Below, piece after piece: positions 40,761-49,259 of a stretch of 64,000 nucleotides of DNA. Source of the stretch: Arthrobacter rhizosphaerae (lineage in GTDB: Bacteria > Actinomycetota > Actinomycetes > Actinomycetales > Micrococcaceae); contig NZ_JALLAN010000013.1 in assembly GCF_023062595.1 (NCBI RefSeq), forward strand, positions 1-64,000. Direction: 5' to 3'. The position numbers and the translations under genes are program-made. The notes beneath the pieces are model-generated. The model ran no database searches, had not been told where the DNA came from, and saw only the letters and a list, made by a program, of their open reading frames with translations. Numbering within the stretch: the stretch's first letter is position 1; every line of letters begins with the position of its first letter.

Positions 40761-40810
40761 TGCACAGGTTGCCCTCATTGAAGAGGTGGCGGGGACTGAA
40801 AGGCGCTCGA

Positions 40811-41431
40811 ATGTCAGTGAAGGAAATGTTGCGTACCCGGCACCGGCTGGCACGTGCGGCCATGCCTGAAGATGCCCGGAACCAGGCAGCCGATGACCTG
40901 GCAGTCCACGGTCTGACCTGGGCAAATCAGCAGCTTTCGGAGCAATTGGCTTCGGGTCGATTACGATCCGGATCAGCTACCTTTGCCGCCTATCTCGGGG
41001 TTGGAACGGAACCGCCCACGCTCCCGCTCATCAAGGCGCTCTACGCCGCCGGGAACCGGGTCCTGCTGCCGGTCTGCCTCCCCGAGCGCCGGCTGAGTTG
41101 GGTCTACTGGACACCCGAAGCAGTCTTCACAAGAAGCAAATATGCCCCGATACAGGAGCCCGTCGGCGAACATCATGACATCAGTGTTGTTGGCTCCTCA
41201 ACAGGAATTTTCCTGCCGGCCACCGCAGTGGACCGGACGGGCAACAGAATAGGGCAGGGAGGCGGCTACTATGACCGCTTGCTGGCTGAACTCAGTGAAG
41301 GTGGATGGAATGTTCCCGGAATCGCGATTGTTTACGATGGCGAGGTGTTGGCAGAGGGCTCCATCCCAGCTGAACCTTTCGATCGGCCAGTCCGCTCGAT
41401 CCTGACGCCCTCGGCGATCATCCACCTGTGA
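40811..41431 (+). CDS. 5-formyltetrahydrofolate cyclo-ligase
   Basis: ATP-dependent enzyme that converts 5-formyl-THF to 5,10-methenyl-THF. With ATG 40811 (AAAGG upstream) it has 206 residues, the usual size. Signature elements: basic N-terminal helix (RTRHRLARAAMP), the PLIKALYAAGNRVLLPVCLP segment and GQGGGYYDRLLAEL, which binds ATP and folate. A longer start at 40760 would add 17 unconserved residues. Confidence 0.93.
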   Translation: MSVKEMLRTRHRLARAAMPEDARNQAADDLAVHGLTWANQQLSEQLASGRLRSGSATFAAYLGVGTEPPTLPLIKALYAAGNRVLLPVCLPERRLSWVYWTPEAVFTRSKYAPIQEPVGEHHDISVVGSSTGIFLPATAVDRTGNRIGQGGGYYDRLLAELSEGGWNVPGIAIVYDGEVLAEGSIPAEPFDRPVRSILTPSAIIHL

Positions 41432-41458
41432 TGGACGCCAACGGCCGGGATGATAGAA

Positions 41459-41485
41459 TTAGCACTCAGGCCCTGCGACTGCTAA
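41459..41485 (+). promoter_or_regulatory. CIRCE-like HrcA operator upstream of fmdB
   Basis: TTAGCACTC, nine bases, GACTGCTAA: 17 of 18 conserved positions of the CIRCE consensus TTAGCACTC-N9-GAGTGCTAA, with the exact spacer length. It overlaps a TAGAAT hexamer (41454-41459) that fits a -10 element, so bound HrcA would block transcription. It lies about 75 nt before the fmdB start codon. Confidence 0.8.
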
Positions 41486-41558
41486 GGGCGGGCATCCGGA
41501 AACGGAGCTCCGTCAGGCAGCACGGGACCTGATCGTTTGCCCAAGAGGAGGAATTTCA

Positions 41559-41870
41559 GTGCCCACGTATGCATATGCCTGCAAGGACTGCAGCCATGCC
41601 TTCGACATTGTGCAGTCATTCACTGACAGCACCCTCACCTCCTGCCCTGAGTGCCAGGGTACGTTGCGCAAAAAGTTCAACAGCGTCGGAGTTGTGTTCA
41701 AGGGCTCGGGTTTCTACCGGACGGATTCACGCGACTCCAAGGCAGGCGGCGTGTCCGCTGCAGCCCCCAGCACCGCTGCAGGGGCCGCCACTTCGGCCCC
41801 CGCTTCCTCCGGCGCCGCTTCTTCAACCGCTGCTACTTCCAGCACTCCCGCGCCTGCCGCGGCCAAGTGA
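41559..41870 (+). CDS. FmdB family zinc-ribbon protein
   Basis: A 103-residue protein with an N-terminal single zinc ribbon (MPTYAYACKDC ... CPECQG) and the FmdB-type continuation KKFNSVGVVFKGSGFYRTDSR. The C-terminal half is low-complexity Ala/Ser/Thr/Pro. Biochemical role unknown; the family is often called a regulatory protein without evidence in actinobacteria. Start GTG 41559 follows GAGGAGG. The upstream CIRCE-like element suggests heat-shock control by HrcA. Confidence 0.92.
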   Translation: MPTYAYACKDCSHAFDIVQSFTDSTLTSCPECQGTLRKKFNSVGVVFKGSGFYRTDSRDSKAGGVSAAAPSTAAGAATSAPASSGAASSTAATSSTPAPAAAK

Positions 41871-41951
41871 CACTGCCTCAATAGCTTTCAATTGCGCAGT
41901 GGTTTTCCACATAGGCACAGGCGACTCTTTTTCAGGCTCTTCGTCCCTCTG

Positions 41952-41957
41952 TAGCTT
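41952..41957 (+). promoter_or_regulatory. Candidate -10 element, leaderless
   Basis: TAGCTT ends 6 nt before the ATG at 41964 of the SAF-domain gene; no ribosome-binding site is present. Confidence 0.5.
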
Positions 41958-41963
41958 GGCTCT

Positions 41964-42689
41964 ATGCCGCCCAGAGGAACCGCACGTGCCAATGCTCCAG
42001 CCTTTCGTGGTACCCATTCCCGAAACTCCCGTACCGGGCCACTCTCACGGTCACCTCAACGCAGAATTCTGGGCTGGCTTAACAGGAACCGCCGGCTTGC
42101 AGTAGCGCTTTTGCTCAGTGCAGCAGCCGGCATCGGTGTCCAGCAGCTGACCCCGGCTCCTGCTCAGACTCTGACTGTCATGGCCGCTGTCGAGGATCTT
42201 CCTACCGGCAGGACACTTGGCCCCGGCGACGTTGTAGAGGTCCATCTTCCCTTGGAGCTCATGCCGCAAGGAACCTTTACGGACTCCACCGAGCTGAACG
42301 GAAAACAATTGGCCGCACCTCTGAGGAAGGGGCAATTGTTGGTCGACTCCCATCTGGTGGGGCCAGGTCTTCTCACTGGAGCACCGCCGGGTTCTGCAGC
42401 CGTCCCGCTCCGCTTGGCGGATCAGTCATCCATCCAGCTTCTCGCCCCCGGACAACTCATCAACGTTGTCCTGACGGGAGGGAACGGATACGAGCAACAG
42501 GGTTCGTCGGAGGTCCTGGCAGAAGGCGTGCCGGTTCTGTGGACTTCTGCCCAAGGCGGCAAGACAGGTCAATGGCTGGAAAATGAAGCCTCCGACGGCC
42601 TCATCGTCGTGACAGCCAACCCCGATCAGGCCAGCAGGCTTGCCGGCGCCTCGACGAAAGGAAAACTGTTCTTTGTTCTGGTGGGCTGA
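41964..42689 (+). CDS. SAF domain protein, CpaB/RcpC-like
   Basis: A 241-residue protein with a basic, Ser/Arg-rich N-terminus, one membrane helix (about 46-62, LAVALLLSAAAGIGVQQL) and an extracytoplasmic SAF domain (TVMAAVEDLPTGRTLGPGDV to LRKGQLLVDSHL), then a CpaB-like region (LLAPGQLINVVLTG). CpaB/RcpC proteins act in Flp pilus assembly, but no tad/flp genes are present here, so function is open. It lies 93 bp after fmdB and may have its own leaderless promoter. Confidence 0.8.
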   Translation: MPPRGTARANAPAFRGTHSRNSRTGPLSRSPQRRILGWLNRNRRLAVALLLSAAAGIGVQQLTPAPAQTLTVMAAVEDLPTGRTLGPGDVVEVHLPLELMPQGTFTDSTELNGKQLAAPLRKGQLLVDSHLVGPGLLTGAPPGSAAVPLRLADQSSIQLLAPGQLINVVLTGGNGYEQQGSSEVLAEGVPVLWTSAQGGKTGQWLENEASDGLIVVTANPDQASRLAGASTKGKLFFVLVG

Positions 42690-42725
42690 CAGGCCAGCCA
42701 TTCCGGGGCAAATCCCGTAGAAGGT

Positions 42726-45700
42726 TCAGTCCCAGTGCGGTGGTTTCTGTTCCTTCAGCCACGAATCGTGGTCATACCCGGACGCGTGATCTCCCCACCG
42801 GCGAGGGTCATCTTCGGATGCTTTTTTCGGGAGGACGTCGTTCGGCACCGCGCCTGTCAAGACCGGCTTGGATGTGCCCCGTTCCTGGTTGGGGGCGCTT
42901 ACGGGCACCGCGGGTTCGCTGTTCTGATTCATTTCCTGAAGTTCCTCTCCCTCACCATCGGCGGCAGCAGCGTTGGCTTCGCTTTCACTTGCCTGCTGGC
43001 CAGTGGTCCCATGGTTAATCGTCCCATGGTCAGGTGTTCCTTGCTCAGTTGTCCCATGTGCTGGTGCTTCGGGGTCGAGGGACAAGCTATCCACGTCTTC
43101 ATCCAGGAAGCCCACAGCTGTCGACCGGGCGGACACCACGGGTTTTTCCAATCCCAGGTAGCCTCCGATGCGGTCTGCACAGGCTGACGGGTCAGTGAAG
43201 ACTTCGATGGTCCACAGTGACAGATACCTCCAGCCAAGCCGCTCCAGCAGTTGCGGGCGGAGCCGGCTCCGTTCGCGGACACTCATCCGCCTGTACTGCT
43301 CGGTACCATCGGATTCGATGGCGACAGGGCGGGGAATTTCAGCGTCTTCCTGGCCAATGCTGTTCATTGGATCGGCAGCGGCAACAACATCGAGGACGCC
43401 GTCGTACTGGTGCCAGACCCTTGCCCCGCGAGCCCGCAGGCGGTCACCGAGGTCAGCGACCAGCGGGTCAGCCCCCAGAGCCTGCTCACTGGCGGCGGCG
43501 CGCGACGCCGGAGTCCCGAGGTCCGTATTGCCGGCGATTTCCCGGTTCAGCAATTCGTAGAAGTTGAGGGCTCCGTAGTTCAACCGGCTGACGTCCAGAT
43601 CTTCCGGGCGGAAGCAGCTCAGAACGTGCATTGACCTGCGCGCCCGGGTCATCGCAAGGGCGAACTTGGCACTGCCGCCTTCGGCCGACAATGGTCCGAA
43701 CGTGTGCAGTGCACGCCCATGGGGAGTGCGGCCGTACCCTGGGGAAAAGATGATGTGATCGCGCACAAGACCTTGGGCGCGCTCGAGGTCAACTACGCGG
43801 AATGATTCGGGACCGGCGGTGAAAAAGCTGGCAAGCAGCGGATAGTTGGGAAGCTGAAGGCGGATGGCTTCACCGATGCGGGCAGCATGGCGGAGGCTCG
43901 CGGTGACCACAGCGAGGGAAGTCCTGGGTCGCAGCCGTGCGTGTTCGAAGACAAGCTGTACAGCACGGTTGACCTCTGCAGCCGCCGATTCCACCCCTTC
44001 GTGATCGGCGCTGGGAAGGCCGGTTCCGTCCGGGAGGTACTCGACAAACAAGGATCGATCGAGACCTGTAGCGGCTTGTCCCTCAGGCAGGCGGCGAAGC
44101 TCGCCGTCGTAAAAGCTCTTGCTCAGCTGCAACACGAGGTCCTCGTCCACCGCCCGGTAAACGGAGCGCAGCCTCCAAGCCGGCAGCACCGCCGAAAGCG
44201 CTGTGTAGGCGCTTTCGACGCCTTGCAAGGGTGTTTCGCCGGCAGCCAGCCGTTCAACACCTACGGTGAACGTCCGCGGGCTGGCAATTTTGTCATCTCC
44301 AAAGGCGATGACCTGCCGCGCGCGGGCAATGGCAGGCAGTACGGCCTGGAGTGAGGTGGCTTCGGCGTCGAGGATGACAACGGCGTCAAAGCGCTGTTCA
44401 ACGGGGAGGAGCCCGGTCAGCAAATATGGGCTTACCGACCATACCGGCACGAGCAAGGGCACAAGGTCCGGGGCTTGGGCTGCCAACGCACTCAAGGTGA
44501 TACGTCCGTCCTTGAGCAGGCTCCTGAGGAGGTCCGCCTGGCGTGCGTGCTCTGCGATTCCCGCCCGCCACCGCTCCGCCAGCTGCCACCGGAGCCGTGC
44601 GGCGCCGCTGGCGATGTGGGCGTTATCTGCCAGCCGGTACTCCGCTTCAAGCTGGCGGAGAGCATCTCCATCGGACATCGCCAGGTAATCATCGCCACTG
44701 ATCATGGCTTCCAGCGCTGATTGCCACCACGCGAGCTCAAGTTCGGCGGCCACGCCGTCCGGAGGCACTTCACGCTCGGCCAGGTCGGTCAGGAGCTCCC
44801 CCAGGCCGTGTTCGCGCATGTTTTCAACCAGCAGCGTCCGCTCGGGAAGAGTCTTGAGGGTCCGGCTGTCTGCCACGAGGCTTTCGAGGCGTTCCATCAG
44901 TTCCTCATAAGGGGCGTGTTGGAGGTCACCTCCGGCCGCGGTGTGGGCCAGGGCCGCTCCAAGCTGGACCAGTTCCCCTTCAAGCCCCCGGTACATGACA
45001 TTCATTTCCCCCAGCCCTGAAGGCACCGCAGGGTGGCGTTGGGTCGTGGCATAGTTTGCCCACAGCGCACGCTGATCCTGGACCAGCACCAGCGAGCTGT
45101 GGAGGTCAGCGATGTGAACACCAGGGCGCACGTACTCTTTTGCAACCCTGCGGAGGCGTGACCGCTGCATGGAGGGCATATCGATACTGCGCTCCCGCCG
45201 CCAAGCGGAGGAAGCAGTAGCCGAAATAAGGTCATGGACAGGGCGGTCGAAGATGTCGGGCGTGAACTTGTCCAGGCTTTCCCGGACAGCCATCAGCAGT
45301 TCGAGCTGGGCCCCCCACTCGGAGAAGGTGGAACCGAGGCTGATTTCGGCATGCTCGGCCACGTCCGTCATCCGGTCCCGGAGGATCGGAAGCTTTTTCT
45401 CAATGGATCGGGTGACTTCGAGAGCTTCTTCCGTCTCCTTTCGCGTCACCAAGCGGGCCCCGTGCCACGGGCTTGTAGTGGAAGCACGGCTGAAACTGCC
45501 CAGTTCGGCGGCACGTTTGAGCCGCCCGGCGAGTTCGGCACGGTCCCTGATGCTGTCGAGTACGCTCCGCTTGAGCCGGACCGTAGTAGCAGGAGCCGGC
45601 TGAATGGAGGTCAACTCGGCCAGTGACTGCATGGCCTGGTATGGCGAGCAGCCCCAACGCTGGCGGACATTGTGCAGGGAAGCCACATGGTCCAACAGGG

Positions 45701-46844
45701 CATGGCGGTGCTCAGTCAGCGTTTTGTGAAGATTATCCAGCTGTGGCTGGAGTGACTTCTCGTTCCGTACGATCGCCCGGATCAACTGGCCTTTCAGTTG
45801 AAGCGGGGCGGCGTTAAGGGACAATTGGAAAAGGATGGATTCCAGCCCCAGGCTTTCGAGCTTCGAGGATATTTCGCCAAGGCTGGCCCGCCTGTCCCCC
45901 ACCACTAGAACGGACTTGCCCTCATCGACCAATGCCCCGATGGCGTTGATTGCCGTCTGCGTCTGCCCGGTGCCCGGTGGGCTGCTGACGAGCAGCGAGT
46001 CTCCCGCGCGCACGGAGTCCACCACGTACTGCTGATCCGCGTCGGCGTCGAGCAGAAGCAGTTCATTAGCGGGATCGCGTTCGTCGAGCGGAGGGAAGCG
46101 GTCTTCCTTGAGGGATGGAACGTCAACAGGCTCCCCTGCCCCCGCCGTAGCCAAAGCAGCCACGAGGCCATTGTTCGGATTGATCCAGGGATCATCGAGG
46201 TTGCCCGCGAGGTCCGCGAAGCTGGAAACCAGGAGGTTGTGCTCTACTTCGGCGCCATGAATAGGCTTTACCAGCGTCGCGAGCCGGTCCAGAACAGGCT
46301 GGGGGTCGAAACGGGCAGTGCTGTAGGCCATTCTTGTGACGGCGTTTACATCGAAGACAATGCCGTGGATCTTCTTGAGGTGCCGGATAAGGGCAGGGTT
46401 GATCTGTGCCTGTTCGGTCAGTTGCAGTTCATAGTCATCTTCACCCGGCCTGATGGTGAGGGAGATGGCTGTGAGCATGACAGGCGCAGAGACACGCTGC
46501 GGCTTTCCTCCCACCGCCGAGGTCCAGACGACTGTCCCGGCAGAGAAGTAAGCGGCGTCGATTCCCCGGTCATTCGCCAGTTCAAAGATCTTTGAGCGGA
46601 GGTTCCGTGATGCGCGGGCCGCTACGACATACTGCTGACGATCGCGGATCAGGGTGGACAAGCGGGTCCGCCGCCCCGCCATCAGCTGGGCGAGTCCCGA
46701 GGGATGGGCGTTGGTCAGGTCGATTGAACCTTCAGGGGTTTTGGTGAAACGCAGCATTGTGTCTGCACCGGTTACCGGTTTGAGCCCCGACAGCCATTTC
46801 CTGAACTCCTCAGAGCCCTCTGGGTTGTCTTGCCCTACTGACAC
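42726..46844 (-). CDS. Large SF1 helicase-like protein with degenerate ATPase and C-terminal nuclease domain
   Basis: About 1372 residues. The start is set at GTG 46844, where AAGG lies 5 nt upstream; the longest frame begins at 47033 inside the guaA terminator, and ATG 46910 is another option. Layout: an N-terminal domain (1-260, including LAQLMAGRRTRLSTLIRDRQ); a first RecA-like domain with Walker A SPPGTGQTQT (288-297), Lys replaced by Gln294; a long helical insert (320-780); motif II as ILDAEATS (824-831) instead of a DEAS-like box; motif III GDDKIASP; QGLVRD instead of QGDExD; an intact TRAR (1066-1069). Residues ~1120-1225 form a VSR/MTES_1575-type nuclease (LDVV, then VAIESDG, then RERSRLRPQLLERLGW). 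The tail has HGT-type pentapeptide repeats and ends in acidic and basic segments. ATP hydrolysis is unlikely; the nuclease motifs look intact. Confidence 0.85.
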   Translation of the reverse strand: MSVGQDNPEGSEEFRKWLSGLKPVTGADTMLRFTKTPEGSIDLTNAHPSGLAQLMAGRRTRLSTLIRDRQQYVVAARASRNLRSKIFELANDRGIDAAYFSAGTVVWTSAVGGKPQRVSAPVMLTAISLTIRPGEDDYELQLTEQAQINPALIRHLKKIHGIVFDVNAVTRMAYSTARFDPQPVLDRLATLVKPIHGAEVEHNLLVSSFADLAGNLDDPWINPNNGLVAALATAGAGEPVDVPSLKEDRFPPLDERDPANELLLLDADADQQYVVDSVRAGDSLLVSSPPGTGQTQTAINAIGALVDEGKSVLVVGDRRASLGEISSKLESLGLESILFQLSLNAAPLQLKGQLIRAIVRNEKSLQPQLDNLHKTLTEHRHALLDHVASLHNVRQRWGCSPYQAMQSLAELTSIQPAPATTVRLKRSVLDSIRDRAELAGRLKRAAELGSFSRASTTSPWHGARLVTRKETEEALEVTRSIEKKLPILRDRMTDVAEHAEISLGSTFSEWGAQLELLMAVRESLDKFTPDIFDRPVHDLISATASSAWRRERSIDMPSMQRSRLRRVAKEYVRPGVHIADLHSSLVLVQDQRALWANYATTQRHPAVPSGLGEMNVMYRGLEGELVQLGAALAHTAAGGDLQHAPYEELMERLESLVADSRTLKTLPERTLLVENMREHGLGELLTDLAEREVPPDGVAAELELAWWQSALEAMISGDDYLAMSDGDALRQLEAEYRLADNAHIASGAARLRWQLAERWRAGIAEHARQADLLRSLLKDGRITLSALAAQAPDLVPLLVPVWSVSPYLLTGLLPVEQRFDAVVILDAEATSLQAVLPAIARARQVIAFGDDKIASPRTFTVGVERLAAGETPLQGVESAYTALSAVLPAWRLRSVYRAVDEDLVLQLSKSFYDGELRRLPEGQAATGLDRSLFVEYLPDGTGLPSADHEGVESAAAEVNRAVQLVFEHARLRPRTSLAVVTASLRHAARIGEAIRLQLPNYPLLASFFTAGPESFRVVDLERAQGLVRDHIIFSPGYGRTPHGRALHTFGPLSAEGGSAKFALAMTRARRSMHVLSCFRPEDLDVSRLNYGALNFYELLNREIAGNTDLGTPASRAAASEQALGADPLVADLGDRLRARGARVWHQYDGVLDVVAAADPMNSIGQEDAEIPRPVAIESDGTEQYRRMSVRERSRLRPQLLERLGWRYLSLWTIEVFTDPSACADRIGGYLGLEKPVVSARSTAVGFLDEDVDSLSLDPEAPAHGTTEQGTPDHGTINHGTTGQQASESEANAAAADGEGEELQEMNQNSEPAVPVSAPNQERGTSKPVLTGAVPNDVLPKKASEDDPRRWGDHASGYDHDSWLKEQKPPHWD

Positions 46845-46995
46845 TTCTGCCTTCTTTTCTATGCTCGCGTTTTCTGTGCTCGCGCGTGACGCCCTGGACC
46901 ATACCGGCATAGTTTCGAGCGTAGCCGGAATTGACCGTCCGTGAGACTCCGCAACACTGGGGCAGGCAAAATTGCCGGGTTTTAGCCCGTTCCGA

Positions 46996-47034
46996 TAAAA
47001 AGAGTGGCCGGTCTCCCAACGGAGACCGGCCACT
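46996..47034 (-). terminator. Intrinsic terminator of guaA
   Basis: A perfect 14-bp stem (AGTGGCCGGTCTCC and its complement) with a CAAC loop is followed on the minus strand by a T tract (plus 46997-47000). It begins 8 nt after the guaA stop codon. Confidence 0.93.
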
Positions 47035-47041
47035 CAGAGGA

Positions 47042-48631
47042 CTACTCCCACTCGATGGTTCCCGGTGGTTTGCTGGTGACATCCAGCACCACGCGGTTTA
47101 CACCCTCGACTTCGTTGGTGATGCGGTTCGAAATCTTAGCCAATAGTTCATAGGGCAGCCTGGACCAGTCGGCAGTCATGGCATCTTCCGAGGACACCGG
47201 ACGAAGGACGATCGGATGACCGTAGGTGCGGCCGTCGCCTTGGACACCAACGCTCCGCACGTCCGCAAGCAACACGACCGGCATCTGCCAGACTTCGTTG
47301 TCCAGTCCGGCTGCGGTGAGCTCTGCCCGCGCGATGGCGTCAGCCTTACGGAGCAGGTCCAGCCGTTCCTTGGTGACCTCCCCGACAATACGGATGCCAA
47401 GCCCTGGCCCGGGGAACGGCTGGCGTCCCACGATCTCCTGCGGCAGGCCGAGCTGAGCGCCTACAGCGCGGACCTCGTCCTTGAACAGGGCGCGGAGAGG
47501 CTCAACAAGCTCAAACTGGAGGTCTTCCGGAAGGCCGCCCACATTGTGATGGCTCTTGATGTTGGCCGCGCCTTCGCCGCCGCCGGATTCGACGACGTCC
47601 GGGTACAGAGTGCCCTGAACCAGGAATTTGATCTTCTCGCCGTGCGCAGCAGCTTCGGCGATGATGGCCAGCTCAGCTTCTTCGAAGGCCCGGATGAATT
47701 CCCGGCCGATAATCTTGCGTTTGGTCTCCGGATCGCTGACCCCGGCAAGGGCAGCCTGGAAGCGCTCCTGCTCGTTGGCCACATAGAGTTTGACGCCGGT
47801 AGCCGCAACAAAATCGCGTTCCACCTGTTCGGCTTCGCCTTCCCGCAGCAGTCCGTGGTCAACAAAGACGCAGGTGAGCTGGTCCCCCACCGCGCGCTGC
47901 ACCAATGCGGCCGCCACTGCTGAATCCACTCCGCCTGAGAGCCCGCAGATGACCCGGGCGTCGCCGATCTGCTTCCGGATCCGGTCAACCTGCTCTTCAA
48001 GAATGTTGCCTGTTGTCCAGTTGGGCTGCAGCTTTGCTCCCTTGAACAGGAAGTTTTCGAGAACCTGCTGGCCGTATGCGGAATGCTTCACTTCCGGATG
48101 CCATTGGACGCCGTAGAGGCATTTCTCTTCGTTGGCGAACGCCGCCACTTCAGCGCCCGCCGTCGTCGCGAGCACTTCGAAGCCCTCCGGGGCTTCGTGC
48201 ACAGAGTCGCCGTGGCTCATCCACGTGTTCTGGTGCTGGGGCATCCCTTCGAGTACGGACCTGCCTTCGCCAAGGATGGTGGTCTGCGTGGACCCGTATT
48301 CCCGCAGACCTGTTTTGTCCACCTTGCCGCCAAGGGCGTTCGCCATGGCCTGGAAGCCGTAGCAGATGCCGAAGACGGGAATCCCGGCCTCAAACAGATC
48401 GGCGCCCACGCTCGGAGCACCGTCCGCATACACGCTGGAAGGGCCACCTGAAAGAATGATGGCGGCAGGGTTTTTGGCCAGCAGTTGCTCGGTGCTGTAG
48501 GTATGCGGAACCACTTCCGAATACACATTCGCTTCCCGGACGCGGCGGGCAATCAGCTGCGCGTACTGGGCACCGTAGTCAACAACCAGCACCGGCTTCT
48601 GGGAAGTCTGGGATGCAGTGGGAGTAGTCAC
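47042..48631 (-). CDS. guaA: GMP synthase (glutamine-hydrolysing)
   Basis: Converts XMP to GMP. The 529-residue protein has an N-terminal class I glutamine amidotransferase domain (VVDYGAQYAQLIARRVRE, nucleophile Cys in GICYGFQAM, catalytic His in VQWHPEV) and an ATP-pyrophosphatase domain with SGGVDSAVAA, then the C-terminal dimerisation domain ending in KPPGTIEWE. Start GTG 48631 (MTTPTASQ) has both an AGGA site and a TACCCT hexamer 6 nt upstream. It ends in a strong terminator. guaB3 and guaB are encoded further upstream on the same strand. Confidence 0.97.
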   Translation of the reverse strand: MTTPTASQTSQKPVLVVDYGAQYAQLIARRVREANVYSEVVPHTYSTEQLLAKNPAAIILSGGPSSVYADGAPSVGADLFEAGIPVFGICYGFQAMANALGGKVDKTGLREYGSTQTTILGEGRSVLEGMPQHQNTWMSHGDSVHEAPEGFEVLATTAGAEVAAFANEEKCLYGVQWHPEVKHSAYGQQVLENFLFKGAKLQPNWTTGNILEEQVDRIRKQIGDARVICGLSGGVDSAVAAALVQRAVGDQLTCVFVDHGLLREGEAEQVERDFVAATGVKLYVANEQERFQAALAGVSDPETKRKIIGREFIRAFEEAELAIIAEAAAHGEKIKFLVQGTLYPDVVESGGGEGAANIKSHHNVGGLPEDLQFELVEPLRALFKDEVRAVGAQLGLPQEIVGRQPFPGPGLGIRIVGEVTKERLDLLRKADAIARAELTAAGLDNEVWQMPVVLLADVRSVGVQGDGRTYGHPIVLRPVSSEDAMTADWSRLPYELLAKISNRITNEVEGVNRVVLDVTSKPPGTIEWE

Positions 48632-48637
48632 TGTCCT

Positions 48638-48643
48638 AGGGTA
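48638..48643 (-). promoter_or_regulatory. Candidate -10 element
   Basis: TACCCT (minus strand) ends 6 nt before the GTG at 48631 of guaA. An AGGA motif inside the spacer leaves open whether the message is leaderless. Confidence 0.35.
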
Positions 48644-48749
48644 CTTGGCGCTGTTGCCCCGCCGCACCTTGAGAAGCCGCCTTACGCGCCTTCTGCGGCC
48701 GGACGTAAGGCAACTCACACGTCGGGGTCAGCAGCGGAGAGGGCCGGCA

Positions 48750-49259
48750 TCAGTAGCGCTTGGACGCCTGCGGGTTGGCAGCGAGTTCTGCCTCCACTTC
48801 AGCATGGAACTTCTTCTCGACGATGAAGGAAAGGAACGGCACCACGCCGCCCAGGGCAAGGATGATCATCTTCATAAATGGCCACCGCATCAGGGACCAC
48901 AGACGGAAGTTCGACATGAGGTAAACCACGTACATCCAGCCATGGACAATAAGCACCGTAACGGAGACGTTGAACCCGTCCAGCACACCCTTCGGCTCTG
49001 CATCAGCGAAACCGAACCCGTGTGGCTGTCCCGTGACCGCGTTGGTACCACCGGCAAACAGGTACTGACCGAAGCCGTATCTGGCAATGAGTTCAGCGCA
49101 CAGGAGCAGCAACATTGCCCCTGTGAGGTAGGCGAGGACCTTGTAGAACTTCAGTGCCGAGCGGATCTGTGCCTCGGTGCCACCAAATCGGCGCTTCTTA
49201 CCTTTTGTCCCGGCTCCGCTGGGCGATTGGGGCTGGATGGCGGGCTTGGGCTCGATCAT
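48750..49259 (-). CDS. DUF3817 domain membrane protein
   Basis: A 169-residue membrane protein. A basic cytosolic N-terminus (about 1-35) is followed by three or four helices; FYKVLAYLTGAMLLLLCAEL, VSVTVLIVHGWMYVVYLMSNFRLWSL and MKMIILALGGVVPFLSFIVE are family-typical. The tail is basic and charged. Function is unknown. It overlaps the SURF1 stop codon by 4 bp (ATGA arrangement), so the two are translationally coupled. Confidence 0.9.
   Translation of the reverse strand: MIEPKPAIQPQSPSGAGTKGKKRRFGGTEAQIRSALKFYKVLAYLTGAMLLLLCAELIARYGFGQYLFAGGTNAVTGQPHGFGFADAEPKGVLDGFNVSVTVLIVHGWMYVVYLMSNFRLWSLMRWPFMKMIILALGGVVPFLSFIVEKKFHAEVEAELAANPQASKRY

Noticed and set aside
46845..47033. N-terminal 63 residues of the longest helicase-nuclease frame
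   Set aside because: This frame starts inside the guaA terminator hairpin; a GTG at 46844 has a well-spaced ribosome-binding site.
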